A DNA stretch of 64,000 nucleotides from Dastarcus helophoroides (lineage: Eukaryota; Arthropoda; Insecta; Coleoptera; Bothrideridae): the NCBI GenBank assembly GCA_028583605.1, contig CM053330.1:30341619-30405618 (forward strand). Direction: 5' to 3'. Below, piece by piece: positions 53,360-64,000 of the stretch. Within the stretch, counting starts at the first letter, position 1; every line of letters starts with the position of its first letter. The position numbers and the translations under genes are program-made. The notes beneath the pieces were generated by a model. It saw only the letters and a program-made list of their open reading frames with translations. It was not told where the DNA came from and made no database searches.

Positions 53360-54340
53360 AAAATCAAAATTAAGTTAAATCTCGAATTCGTTTTATACAT
53401 TTCGATCAACATTTTAAACATTTTAGAAATTTTAAAAGCGAGATTCTTCAAAAAAATTTGAAATTTTTATAAACAGGCGAATTTTTCAAAAAACCAAAGT
53501 TGGAACAGTCCAAAGTTTCAAAAAAAAGTCAACATTAAAAAAAAAATGCATTAATTAAAGTTTTCACAAAAAGTCAAGATTTTGAAGATAGGTAGCCATT
53601 TTGAAAAAAAGTTCCAATTCTGAAGAAAGTCATGACTTTGGGAAAAAGTCGAAATTTGATGATAAAGGGTCAAAACTTTTTAAAAAAGTACAAAATTCTA
53701 AATAAAGTTAAAAATTTCCAAAGACCGAGATTTTTAAAAATATCAAGTTTTTTAATAAATTGAATATTTTTAAAGAAAATCGGATTTTCCAATTTTTCAA
53801 ATAAAAGTCTATTTTGCTCTATAAAAGTCGAAACTTCGAGAAAAATTTGAAATTTTTTAAAAGTCATTTTTAATAAAATCAAAACTTTGAGAAATAGTCA
53901 AAAGTTCGAACAAAGTGGAAATTTTTCAAAAAAAGTGGATATTTCCAAAAAAAGGGGTTTATAAAAAAATCTAAATTTTGAAAAATGACAAAATTTTGAG
54001 ATTAAAATCATACTTTTGTTAACATTTTCAAAAAAATTCCAAAAAATTTAAATCCTTAAAGAGAGGCGAAATTCTGAAAGGGTTGCAATTTACAAAATAA
54101 GTTAAAATTTGGAAAAAATGTAAATTAAAAAAAAATGGAAGAAAGTCAGAATTTTTAATAAAAATGAGCAGATGATAAAATGTTCTCAAATTAAAAAAAA
54201 CAAACATTACAAGTGAGCTAATGTTTTCAAAAATTGAAACTATCAAAAAGTTTTCAAAAATTGAAACTATCAAAAAGTTTTCAAAAATAATTGAAATGGT
54301 TTTAAAAATAGACGAATTTGCAAAAAAGTTGAAATTTTGA
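53360..54340. repeat. Degenerate repeat tract, relative of 13860-14900
   Basis: A-rich strand on +. Shares with 13860 onward GAATTCGTTTT, GAGAAATAGTCAAAAGTT and AAAGTGGAAATTTTTCAAAA in order, so it is another copy of the same long dispersed unit. Confidence 0.6.
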
Positions 54341-54511
54341 GTCAAAATTTTAAAAAAGATATACGAGGATAAAACAAATATAAATTTCTATCATGTCGCC
54401 ATGAGGAGGTTGCAAGTGTGCGCATAATCTTAGACATGTTAGGTGGGGATATCACCTAACTTCCTGCGCTTAAGCGAATTCCGTTCTCGCCGTTCGTCAG
54501 TTGTAAATACG

Positions 54512-55110
54512 ATGAGAGAGCAAGAGCTTCATCCGCACGTTGCGCAGAGCATTTTTATTAAATTTCTTGCCGTTAAAGGTGTAAAGCCAGCCGAAATTCT
54601 TCGTAGACTAGAAGCATAGTTTGGGGATACTTGTTTAAAGAAAACTCAAGTGCATAAATGGCATAAACATTTTTTGGAAGTCTTACTCTACTCAAGTTGA
54701 AAATGAACCCCATGTCCGTCGTCCTCGGACCAGTGTAACTGCGGACAAAATTAACGCTGTTCAACGCCATCTGGAAGGTGATCGCTGTTTAACTGTTGGT
54801 GAAATTGCAACTCAGATAGGGATAAGCTTTGGGAGTGCTCAATCCATCATTGCAGATGAGCTGGGGTTTCGAAAAATTTCTGCCAGGTGGGTACCTCGAC
54901 TTTTGACTGAAGAACAGAAACAACAACGTCAGAGAGTCGGAGATTTGTCAGCGCCATCTTGGACGTTTTCAACGTGAAAGTGATGGATTTTGAACGTATC
55001 GTCACATGTGATGACACTTGGGTCCACCACTGAATCTAAACAAGCAAGCATGGAGTGGAGTAGAGAGGAAGAAGGTGCACCCGTCAAGGCAAAAACTCGC
55101 TTCTCAGCTG
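54512..55110 (+). pseudogene. Mariner transposase remnant
   Basis: Frame begins at ATG 54512 with HPHVAQS and GVKPAEILRRLEA, then a TAG. It continues in another frame with ENEPHVRRPRTSVTADKINA and the paired HTH region, and ends shortly after CDDTWVHH. In mariners this position is CDETWVHH, so the usual Glu has become Asp here. Multiple stops and shifts; not functional. Confidence 0.85.
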
Positions 55111-55114
55111 GAAA

Positions 55115-55442
55115 CCGACGATGGGCATAGGATTCATTTTCAACTTGAGTTCGTCCTTCTAAAAATTGTTTTTGTGCCATTCATACTCTTGAGTTTTCTT
55201 CAAATAACTATCCCCAAACTGTGCTTCTAGTCTACGAAGAATTTCGGCGGGCTTTACACCTTCAACGGCAAGAAGTTTAATAATAATGCGCTGCGCAACG
55301 TGCGGATAAATCCCTTGCTCAATTGTTGTATTTACAACTAACGAACGGCGAGAACGGAACTCGCTTGTGCGCAAGAAGTCACACTTCCGATGCCCTCATG
55401 GCGACATGATAGAAATTCCGGTTCATATTTGATTTACCCTCG
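55115..55442 (-). pseudogene. Inverted second copy of mariner 5' end
   Basis: Minus strand: YPHVAQRIIIKLLAVEGVKP, then AEILRRLEAQFGDSYLKKTQ, then a stop. It is the same N-terminal region as 54512-54725 with independent substitutions, so it derives from a second, diverged copy and not from simple hairpin repair of the first. Confidence 0.82.
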
Positions 55443-55444
55443 TA

Positions 55445-56460
55445 TGTATTATCTGTTATGTGTACCATAGCATATCTTGCTATAGAATAAAAATATTGGT
55501 TATCTCAATTTTTTACATTTTTAGCAGGAACTGTTTTAGTGCGGGAAAAAATGTCTGGGGGCGAAATGTCCAGGGGTGAATTGATCAAGAGCGAAATATT
55601 CGGGGGTGAATTATCCGGGGTGAATTGGACGATTGTCCTAAAAGATTTTTTTAAAAATTACGTCAAAATATTTTGAAATTTCAGTGGTTCAGAAAATATG
55701 ATGTTTTTCAAACAATATGTTATTAAACAATTTTAATTACTTATCTTTGGTGAACAGGCGAAACTTTTATAACTTAGCTTTCTTCACAAATTGTTTCACA
55801 ATGAAATTGATGTTCCAGAGATGCTAAGTAAAATATCATTTCATGTACCCCGTTTAACAAGAAGACATTATTGACCATGGCATCTACTCACACTCAAGAC
55901 TAATGTACTATCAGGATCACCATTGTATTTAATATCCGATTTGTATAATCGAGTTTACTTATTGTCAGATGTTGACATTTTTTATCTTGATGGGAACAAA
56001 TTTAAAACAATTATTCATCACATCTATGTGCCTATGCTAATAATAAATTATCTCTCAATACAAATCCAGCTGTGTCTAACCATTAAATTTTGTTAAATAT
56101 AAATAAGTATTTTGACCAGAGACAGACTGGCTCCAAATTTTGTGGCGAGCTGTCTAAATCAGCGGCTCCTTACTGAGGGAGTATTACTCCATTATTATGC
56201 TAAAAAATCCAACCATAGATCCAATTCACGTACTGTGTTGAAAACCTTGACCACTAAAATATCTGCACTTGTAATTCTCAGGGCTCAACTAAATGAAGAT
56301 TACTTTTAGAGTAGAATTGACAAATTTTCGCTTGTGGAGCAAATATATTTTAATATTTCACTTTATATCAAAATATTTCTTACAAGAGCCATAAGCATAG
56401 ATGTCTCAATATTATTTTCAGTTAAACAATGTGTGTATTTTATAGCCCATTTGCTTATAA
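55445..56460. other. No gene recognised
   Basis: About 1 kb. 55540-55640 holds short repeated GGGGTGAATT/GGGGGCGAAAT words. Otherwise AT-rich unique sequence. Confidence 0.4.
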
Positions 56461-56463
56461 GTA

Positions 56464-57366
56464 GGGGAGAGTGGGGTATTGTGGACCGCCTTTTTATGTT
56501 GGCTAAAAACAGTCAAAAAACATTTTTTTCTGAAAATTTCAGAGCTTGAATTTGTAATAATAATCTAATAATCTCTCTTTGGGTCGCAGCAGTTTGGTCA
56601 AATTTATTAAATTATGCAACTTATAACAGTTGGCGCAAAAATTGCATTTTTGCGATTTTGAAAAATGTCGGGGAATTACGGACCACTTTGTAAATCGATT
56701 AAAAATGGAAAAATGTGGTAGAAAAACCTTCTTGTTTTTGATTCAGAATGCAGACTGCAGATGCAGAAGATTTATTATGAAAGAGAAACAAAGTGAAGTG
56801 GAGTGACAAATGGCAATGAAAATCAGTTCGAAACGAAATTATTATTTTACCAAAAAACTATTAGAAATGGCCGAAAAATAATACTGTGCTAAAAATTTGC
56901 ATAAATAATCACTTATATGCATCAAATACACGAAATTAGCTTGTGAAATGTAAAGAATTGAGTGATCCACAATTCCATGACATGATCCGTAATTCCCCGA
57001 AGGTTATTTTTTACAATATAGCAGCATATGGGTAACACAATACAAACTTCATACAAAACTTCATGTTCCTCTTGAAGACTCAAGGTTCCGCGAATATTAT
57101 GAAGATATTTACCTGAGTTGGTTCTCGAAAAATCTGGTCAAATTAGAGGAAACTCTGAAGTGAAAAAAAAAATCTCGAAGTATCCCATTTCTATTTGGTA
57201 TCGAAGCGAGGTAACGGTTCGTGTACACAAGTCGAGTACTGAAGGGAAAATGAGCTTAACATGAGGCGAGCCAACGACAGTTATTTGTAGCCTTCAACTA
57301 CTATTAGAGAAAAAAATATGAAGCTGGTCCGCAATTCCCCGTGGTGCAGAATACCCCAGTCTCCCC
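56464..57366. mobile_element. Non-autonomous TIR element, 903 bp, TA duplication
   Basis: Ends GGGGAGAGTGGGGTATTGTG and, reverse-complemented, GGGGAGACTGGGGTATTCTG, flanked by TA (56462-56463, 57367-57368). Subterminal inverted words GGGGAATTACGGACC (56670) and CCGTAATTCCCC (56986) add to the symmetry. No transposase seen. Superfamily uncertain (TA target suggests Tc1/mariner or similar). Confidence 0.75.
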
Positions 57367-57368
57367 TA

Positions 57369-57435
57369 TATTTTAATTTAGAGAAAAATCTTTCAGAAGA
57401 AGCTTGACTAGTGGGAAATGGAATTAAAAAAAATA
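57369..57435 (-). pseudogene. hAT transposase dimerisation-domain fragment
   Basis: Minus strand encodes IPFPTSQASSERFFSKLK, the hallmark SxxSER.FS block of hAT C-termini. The TIR element at 56464-57366 abuts it exactly, so that element inserted into a hAT relic; nothing recognisable of the hAT remains beyond it. Confidence 0.7.
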
Positions 57436-57439
57436 AATA

Positions 57440-59000
57440 TTGCACGAATAACTTTAAAATTATAGAAAGTCGAAAGAAAAATGTTTGAATTTTCAAATTT
57501 AACTCGAAATTGCGATACAAAGGTCTATATTCTGTATTAAGAGCGAAAATGAAAAACAGAAGTAAAATTGGCTAAATAATGATAACATTTCGAGTTCAGC
57601 AAACATTCCCGCAAAAAAGTGAAAATAAAAAGTAACAATTTTAAAAAAATATTTCAGGCTTTCAAAAAATTAAAAATATTCTAAAATTTCGAAACGAGAT
57701 TCCAATGTATTCATATTTTTCTTTACAATATTTTAATTTTACAATCTGCTCTGTAATTGGCTTTTTCTAACTATTGAGTAATAGAGAATATTATTATTAT
57801 AATAATAAAGGAGGCAAATCTGTTTTTTATTTGGAAGTTTATCTTTTTTCTCAAATAACTTTCCCAGTTTCTTTGAGTCTTCGAATGTCCACTTTTTCTC
57901 GAAATTATTTGTATACTTGTACATTAAAAAACTGGATTTCAAACTCCAGAGTGCAGTTTTTTCTAGAATGTTTGCTTTTTACGAAATATTGGCCCAAATC
58001 CTTCTTCATTCAACATTTAGAGAACATTTGTTTTATAGTGTTTCTTAGAAAACTTTTATTTCAAAATTCATTTCACTCTTTCTTCCTAAAATTGTCTTTC
58101 AATTTTAAATTTTCAGCTAAGGGATTTTAGTTTTTTCTCGATATTTCGTTTTGAACAGGGCCGTGCGGTAAATTTTCTCAGTATGATGCAACTCATCGGA
58201 ATGCCAACCCATAAAAGTTTTTTTTTCTTTAAAACAGACAAACAAAACAAACTTCGAGTTAAATAATCGATGAAAAGTTAAGAGTAAGCCTAAAGCAGAA
58301 CTGTCAACACATATGTAGCAATTATTTCAAAATTTCGATTAGAATATTCAATTTTTGTAATATCGTATAATATAAAATATCGAAGTCTATGTCGAAATTA
58401 TGACCTTGGGGTAATTTCAAATTTGACTTTTTTCCTCAAAATCTGGCTTTGAATTTGAAATTTCGATTATTTCTCAAAGATTTGCGAATAGTTTTCAAAT
58501 TTAGATATTTTTTAAACAATTTTATTCTTAAAGTTACGAAATTAATAAAAATTGAAAGCGTAAAATATGTTTTTCCAACGAAAACAGGAAATGCTTTTTA
58601 ATTTAATTCTGCTTATTATTCTCAAACATGTAGGAGTTTTTTTTTAATAAAAATTTAGACTTTTCCTCGAAAAAAAAGTTTCGCACTTTTAGTTTTTACC
58701 CGTTTATCTAAAATTTTAATTTTAAAATCAATATATTAATTCTTGCCTTAATCATTGGAAGAGAATGGGAATATAAAAAATTGTACTCCTTTTGAAAATG
58801 TATGTTTTTTTGTCGACAATTTTGATCTCTTTAAAAAATTCTATTTTTTTTGAAAATCATAATTTTTTCTCAAAATTTCTTACTCGAATTATCGACTTCT
58901 TTTGAATATTATGAATTTTTATTGTTGAAAATTATGAACTTAAGACTTTTTTAAAATTTCAGCATAAGAAAAAACAGAATATTTGGTAATTTTATTTTTC
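57440..59000. repeat. Degenerate AAATTTCGAC-type tract
   Basis: Strongly decayed T-rich units. CAGGGCCGTGCGGTAAA at 58156 resembles a hAT-type terminus without a partner. Confidence 0.5.
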
Positions 59001-59027
59001 AAAATTCAAATACGTCAGATTAATTAA

Positions 59028-59095
59028 TCTTTCTTGGTTTCAGGGAACAATTTTTGAAGATAACCAAGGACCAGTCCGTTCCACCAAAATTATTA
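59028..59095 (+). mobile_element. Fragment of the hammerhead-bearing element (3' part only)
   Basis: TAATCTTTCTTGGTTTCAGG, then GGAACAATTTTTGAAG and TAACCAAGGACCAGTCCGTT, match 7808-7890 with a small deletion. The ribozyme part is absent (5' truncation). Confidence 0.7.
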
Positions 59096-59295
59096 CTTTC
59101 GCATTGTAAAAGTAAATTAGGTTGTAAGAGATTTGTTTAAAAGTAGAACTGTTTAGTGTAAATTTTCATAATTGCTGAATGCTGAAAAGATAAACATTTT
59201 GAAACCCATTACGAAATATTACAAAAATTCAGTGTACTGAGAAATATTAACAAAAATATAATTTATTTATCTCATTTTGTACAAGTAAATTATAT
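59096..59295. other. Possible body of a short Helitron
   Basis: AT-rich sequence leading to the Helitron-like 3' end. The 5' TC terminus was not located. Confidence 0.25.
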
Positions 59296-59319
59296 TCAGA
59301 TTGTAGTCTAGATATTGTT

Positions 59320-59349
59320 CACCCGGGCGAAGTCGGGGCAGGTCGCTAG
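59320..59349 (+). mobile_element. Helitron-like 3' terminus
   Basis: A GC-rich hairpin (ACCCGGGCGAAGTCGGGG) in AT-rich DNA is followed after about 10 bases by CTAG (59346-59349) and a T. Helitrons end with a short hairpin and CTRR, inserting between A and T. Similar GCGAAGC...GCTAGT ends are widespread in insects. Confidence 0.55.
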
Positions 59350-59350
59350 T

Positions 59351-60200
59351 TTACTATAAATACAGGTCTGTAACCTGCACTGGTGATGCTCTAGTGATCG
59401 AAATGTTCAATCAAATCAATTACAAGCTAGACACCACTATTTGGTGAACGCTTAAGAGGAGCTCTAATTACGAAATGATTATGAATTTGGAGTATTTCAC
59501 TAAACCAGTACATTGTGCTTATGCAAACTTCATAAAATTATAGCGATAAAAAAGATAAATCATTGATAAATGTCTACTATTTCCTTTGTTATCTTGTGCG
59601 TTTGGATTTTAGACATCATTTGTTTCGCATCTGTTAAATTCTAATGTTTCATTTTTGTGTGGCATTACATTTCAAAATTGTGTAAATTTTTCGTTTATTT
59701 CATTCAGCTTCATTAAATCCTCCAGTGCAAAGGCTTCATCATTGCGTTATAAACATTAGCTGGACACCGTAAGTACAAAAATCTGTTTAATTACCGCGTG
59801 GACTTTCAACAATTTTCGCTATTTGGTATTTACCAAATGACGTTTTAATGACGTATGCGTGGCATTTCTCTTTATGACATTTTGGGTTGATTATTACGGT
59901 AGTATTTAACTTGTAATAAACCTAATGTGGAATACATTGAATGCTGAATTATATTGCAAGGAAAATTTTCAGTAATAATGAACTAAACGATAAGTATTGA
60001 TGATGATGGTTGATAGACTAACTTGGTAGATCAGCAAGACTTTGCATTTTCTGGCTCATTGACTCTTCTTTCTATTTTACTATTATATCAAAATTTTCAC
60101 GCTTATGAAATGAACAAATAATTACAAGTTCTTTAAGTATTTGCTTCTGTCATTCCTTTGAAGTTTATCACCTATTCCATTCATTAGTAACTCAAATTAA
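59351..60200. other. No gene recognised
   Basis: Unique-looking AT-rich sequence, no supported coding or RNA feature. Confidence 0.4.
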
Positions 60201-60202
60201 TA

Positions 60203-60300
60203 CAGTCAACTTCGGTTATAATGAACTCAGCTTATGAGGAATGACCGTTTATAACAAACAAAATTATGGCCCAAAGCTCCATAACAAAGTATACAGTGTG
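60203..60300 (+). mobile_element. Tigger/pogo-like MITE end
   Basis: TACAGTCAACTTCGGTTATA followed by repeated TTATAAC/TATAATGAAC words, a common layout of Tigger-derived MITE ends. The other end was not found. Confidence 0.4.
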
Positions 60301-60508
60301 GACTAGCCAAATGGAATAAATTCAATGTATCAGTTATTACACATAGTTTTGAAAAATCCCGAGACAGGTCAATTTTAGCTTATAAAATGATATCCCGCAT
60401 GGCAAAAATTTCATCCCTTTGAGTTAGCGTTTCAACCAGTGGCGGCTCGTAGCCAAAACTAATGGGGATGCTGCGACAATGTTTAGCGTTTTATATTTTA
60501 TCCAAAAT

Positions 60509-62310
60509 GGGGATTTCTTCAAAATTTTAACTTTTTAAAACTTCAACTAGAAATTTCGACATTTTCAAAATGTATGGTAACTTTTCGAAAATTTTAGATT
60601 TCTTAGAAAACTTGTCGAAATTTCGAGAAAAAATCAAAATTGAGAAAAAAGTCAAAATTTCGAAAAAAAAGTCGAAATTTCGAAATATTTCGAGAAAAAA
60701 ATCGAAATTTCGAGAAAGAAGTCAAAATTTCGCGAAAAAAAGCGAAATTTTCAGAAAAAAGTCGAAATTTCCAGAAAAGTCGAAATTTAAGAAAAAAGTC
60801 GAAATTTTGAGAAAAAAAAGTTGAAATTTTGAAATATTTTGAGCAAAAAATCGAAATTTGAAATAATAGTCGAGATTTCAAGAAAAAAAGTCGAAATCTC
60901 GCGAAAAAAAAGTCGAAATTTCGAGAAAAAAGTCGAAGTTTGAGAAAAAAACGAAGTTTCGAGAAAAAGATCAAAATTTCGAGAAAAAATCGAAATTTGA
61001 GAAAAAAAGTCAAAATTTTGAGAAAAAAGTCGAAATTTCGGAAAAAAGTCGAAAGGGGGATTTCTTCAAAATTTTAACTTTTTAAAACTTCAACTAAAAA
61101 TAAATTTCGAATTTTCAAAATGTATGGTAACTTTTCGAAAATTTTAGATTTCTTAGAAAACTTGTCGAAATTTCGAGAAAAAATCGAAATTTCGAAATAT
61201 TTCGAGATAAAAATCGAAATTTGAGAAAAAAGTCGAAATTTCGAGAAAGAAGTCAAAATTTCGCGAAAAAAAGTCGAAATTTTCAGAAAAAAGTCGAAAT
61301 TTCCAGAAAAGTCGAAATTTAAGAAAAAAGTCGAAATTTTGAGAAAAAAAGTCGAAATTTCGAAATATTTTGAGAAAAAAATCGAAATTTGAAATAATAG
61401 TCGAGATTTCGAGAAAAAAAGTCAAAATCTCGCGAAAAAAAGTCGAAATTTCGAGAAAAAAGTCGAAGTTTGAGAAAAAACGAAGTTTCAAGAAAAAGAT
61501 AAAAATTTCGAGAAAAAATTGAAATCTGAGAAAAAAGTCAAAACGTTGAGAAAATAGTCAAAATTTCGCGAAAAAAAAGTCGAAATTTTCAGAAAAAAGT
61601 CGAAATTTCGAAAAAAAAGTCGAAATGGGGATTTCTTCAAAATTTTAACTTTTTAAAACTTCAACTAAAAATAAATTTCGACATTTTCAAAATGTATGGT
61701 AACTTTTCTAAAATTTTAGATTTCTTAGAAAACTTGTCGAAATTTCAAGAAAAAATCGAAATTTCTAAATATTTCGAGAAAAAAATCGAAATTTGAGAAA
61801 AAAGTCGAAATTTCGAGAAAGAAGTCAAAATTTCGCGAAAAAAAAGTCGAAATTTTCAGAAAAAAATCGAAATTTCCAGAAAAGTCGAAATGTAAGAAAA
61901 AAGTCGAAACTTTGAGAAAAAAAGTCGAAATTTTTAAATTTTGTGAGAAAAAAATCGAAATTTGAAATAATAGTCGAGATTTCGAGAAAAAAAGTCGAAA
62001 TCTCGCGAAAAAAAAAGTCGAAATTTCGAGAAAAAAGTCGAAGTTTGATAAAAAAACGAAGTTTCGAGAAAAAGATCAAAATTTCGAGAAAAAATCGAAA
62101 TTTGAGAATAAAAGACAAAATTTTGAGAAAAAAGTCAAAATTTCGGGAAAAAAAGTCGAAATTTTAAGAAAAAAGTCGAAATTTCGAGAAAGAAGTCGAA
62201 ATGGGGATTTCTTCAAAATTTTAACTTTTTAAAACTTCAACTAAAAATAAATTTCACATTTTTAAAATGTATGGTAACTTTTCGAAAATTTTAGATTTCT
62301 TAAAAAACTT
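60509..62310. repeat. Tandem array, about 3.2 units of ~0.57 kb
   Basis: Each unit starts GGGGATTTCTTCAAAATTTT at 60509, 61056, 61627 and 62203 (spacings 547, 571, 576), followed by AAATGTATGGTAACTTTTC, then some 450 bp of GTCGAAATTTCGAGAAAAAA subrepeats. The last unit is cut after about 110 bp. This is a two-level repeat: short subrepeats inside a half-kilobase unit. Confidence 0.92.
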
Positions 62311-64000
62311 GTCAATGAAAATTTTTGATTTACGACGCGTTTTTTGAAAGACTGGATTTTTTTTAAATTTCGATTATATTCCAAAATTTAGACTTTTTTC
62401 TTATAATTTCAACTTTATTTTATTTTTAAGTATGGACTTTTTCGAAAATCTGTGTATACTCTTTTAAAAATATCTCCATTTTCGAAAATATTTAAACTTT
62501 TCGGTGGTTTGTTTTACTTTTTTTGAAAACGTAACATTTTTTAAAACTGGACTTTTGACGTTTTAAATTTTTGATCTTTTTTAAAATTTCATTACTTCAT
62601 CGTTTTTTTTTTGAGAAATTATACTATTTTTATTGAAAATTTCGATTTTTAATAATTTTGACTGTTTTTTTAATGTCAACCATTTCTTAAAATTTCGACT
62701 TTTTTGCTAATTTGAAATGGAGACATTTTATAAAATGTCGACTTTTTCACATTTTGGACCACTTTCGTTTTTTTATTACTTTTTAATTTTCGAAATTCTT
62801 TTAAAATTTCGATTTTTTTTAAGTCTTGACGTTCAACATTTTTTCAAAATTTTTATTTTGTTGATCTGAAATTTCAATCTTTTTTAAAAAAATCTTCAAC
62901 TTTGGTTCAAAATTTTAACTACCAAAAATTTAAACCCTCTTCAAATTTTTAACTTCTCAGTATTTCGACTTTTGGAAACCTCGATCTAGCTGATAATTTT
63001 TGACTTGTTTTCAATATTCCGGTTTTAAATATTTTGGTTTTTATTGATAATTTGAGTGAAAATTTTCCAATTATTCAAAATTTAAACTTTTTTTTAAATT
63101 TCGCATTATTTTAAAACCTCGATAATAATTTTCAGATCTTTAGAATGTGTCTATTTTTTCGAAGTTTTGATATATTTTTTTTAATTTCGACTATAAAATT
63201 TCGACCTCATTTTCAAAATTTTGATTTCTTTTGGAAATTTGAAAGTTTTTAAGAATTTTTTTCTTATCCTTAAATTTTTTATATATTTCGTATATTTCTC
63301 AAAATTTAGAAAGATCAAAGTGTTAAAAAATTTCTGTTTTTTCCCTGAAAATTTTAGCCTTTTCTTAAATTTGTGCTTTTCTAAAACTTTCAACTTTTTT
63401 TTAATTCCCACTTTGTTAAATATTTCGGTTTTACCTATTTTACCTATTTTTCAAAATTAAAAATGTTTGGAAAACTTAAAAAGTTCGACGATGTCAAAAT
63501 TTTGACATTCTTTGCAAACTGTCGATCTTTATTCGAAAATTTTGATTTTTCTTTTAAGTGAGATATTTCTTAAAAACTCATTTTGAAATTTTTAGCTAAT
63601 TCGTAAAATTTCGAATTTTTCTTAAAATGTCGATTCCATTTCAGAAGGTCGACTTTTTTTCAAAATTTCTACTCTTTTTGAAAACTTGATTTTTTTTGAA
63701 AAGTCAAAACTTTTTTCAAAATATTATTTATAGTTTTTTTTAACATTTCCAATTAAATCTTCAACTTTTAAAAAAAGTGAGTTTTTATTTTAATTTTGAA
63801 CTACTCAAAAGTTGGACTTTTTCCAAAATTTTACCTCTTCAAAATTTCAGCCTTTTTGATAATCATGAATTTTTTGATTATTTTGAGTTTTCTTCAATAT
63901 TCAAAATTTCAGCTGCTTTGAAAATTTATTTAAAAATTCTGCAATTTATTTTAAATGTCGATATTTTTCCAAAATTTTGCCTTTTTCCATTCGCACAATT
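62311..64000. repeat. Degenerate AAATTTCGAC-type tract to window end
   Basis: T-rich strand on +, units such as TTTTTTAAAATTTCGAC. No gene. Confidence 0.6.

Larger units (their letters stand above)
54364..55442 (+). mobile_element. Chimeric mariner element with two 5' ends, TA duplication
   Basis: Flanked by TA (54362-54363, 55443-55444). Both termini are the same mariner end: CGAGG.TAAA.CAAATAT followed by TTTCTATCATGTCGCCATGA. From the left it encodes a mariner transposase start (MREQELHPHVAQS from 54512) and, frameshifted, RHLEGDRCLTVGEIA, KISARWVPRLLTEEQKQQ and VTCDDTWVHH (first catalytic Asp). From about 55115 to 55442 the sequence is an inverted copy of the 5' part. The second and third catalytic residues are missing, so it is non-autonomous. 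Confidence 0.88.

Noticed and set aside
60570..62167. Long Phe/Lys-rich open frames (FFLKFRLF-like) on both strands, also at 28716-30078
   Set aside because: They are translations of the TCGAAATTTCGAG subrepeats, which lack stops in some frames. Low complexity, mirrored on the other strand; not genes.
60509..62310. CRISPR-like regular spacing
   Set aside because: Half-kilobase tandem units with subrepeats, eukaryotic context, no spacers of uniform length.

Overview
The window is AT-rich, intron-containing animal DNA, almost certainly from an insect. It carries one large spliced gene, the 3' end of a second, and a dense load of transposon relics (pogo/Tigger, mariner, hAT, Helitron end, non-LTR, solo LTRs, MITEs). 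The insect order cannot be fixed from sequence alone. No bacterial genes, CRISPR arrays, rRNAs or tRNAs were seen.

Gene content. (1) The last two exons of IFT70/TTC30, an intraflagellar transport protein, lie on the + strand at 5289-5683. (2) A complete six-exon minus-strand gene runs from the ATG at 48286 to the stop at 6071. I assembled it by splice sites into a 2,500-residue secreted polyprotein: signal peptide, 16 cystatin-like domains, then a cathepsin F-type papain-family protease with an intact Cys/His/Asn triad. Ten of the eleven coding boundaries were read directly (five donors, five acceptors, all GT-AG); the start is the ATG in front of a signal peptide. The two genes converge, about 390 bp apart.

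The cystatin array sits in one 6.5-kb exon. It has a period of five domains (about 626 residues, 1.88 kb), present twice in full (domains 7-11 and 12-16) and once as a partial copy (4-6). Furin-like R-X-K-R sites occur at only some domain boundaries, so processing should release single inhibitors, three-domain inhibitors and the protease. The PW inhibitory hairpin and the second disulfide are kept or lost in the same periodic pattern.

Layout. 1-2.5 kb: hAT-like relics, a MITE and a solo LTR. 3-5.2 kb: degenerate repeats. 5.3-6.2 kb: the two gene ends. 6.2-48 kb: the multicystatin-cathepsin gene. Its introns hold a dead Tigger (intron 3), a 3.8-kb near-perfect inverted duplication, a dead non-LTR reverse transcriptase (intron 1) and kilobases of a degenerate AAATTTCGAC repeat. 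48.3-64 kb: no recognisable host gene; a solo LTR with a nested MITE, a chimeric mariner, further TIR elements and a 0.57-kb tandem array.

Most unexpected signals: (a) short mobile elements with hammerhead-ribozyme-like cores at 7.75, 43.03 and 51.1-51.2 kb, one with a 9-bp target duplication and a visible empty site; (b) a foldback-like repeat family with a shared terminus, subrepeat arms and a conserved core, which may be the source of the AAATTTCGAC repeats that fill nearly half the window; (c) the period-five inhibitor/protease polyprotein.
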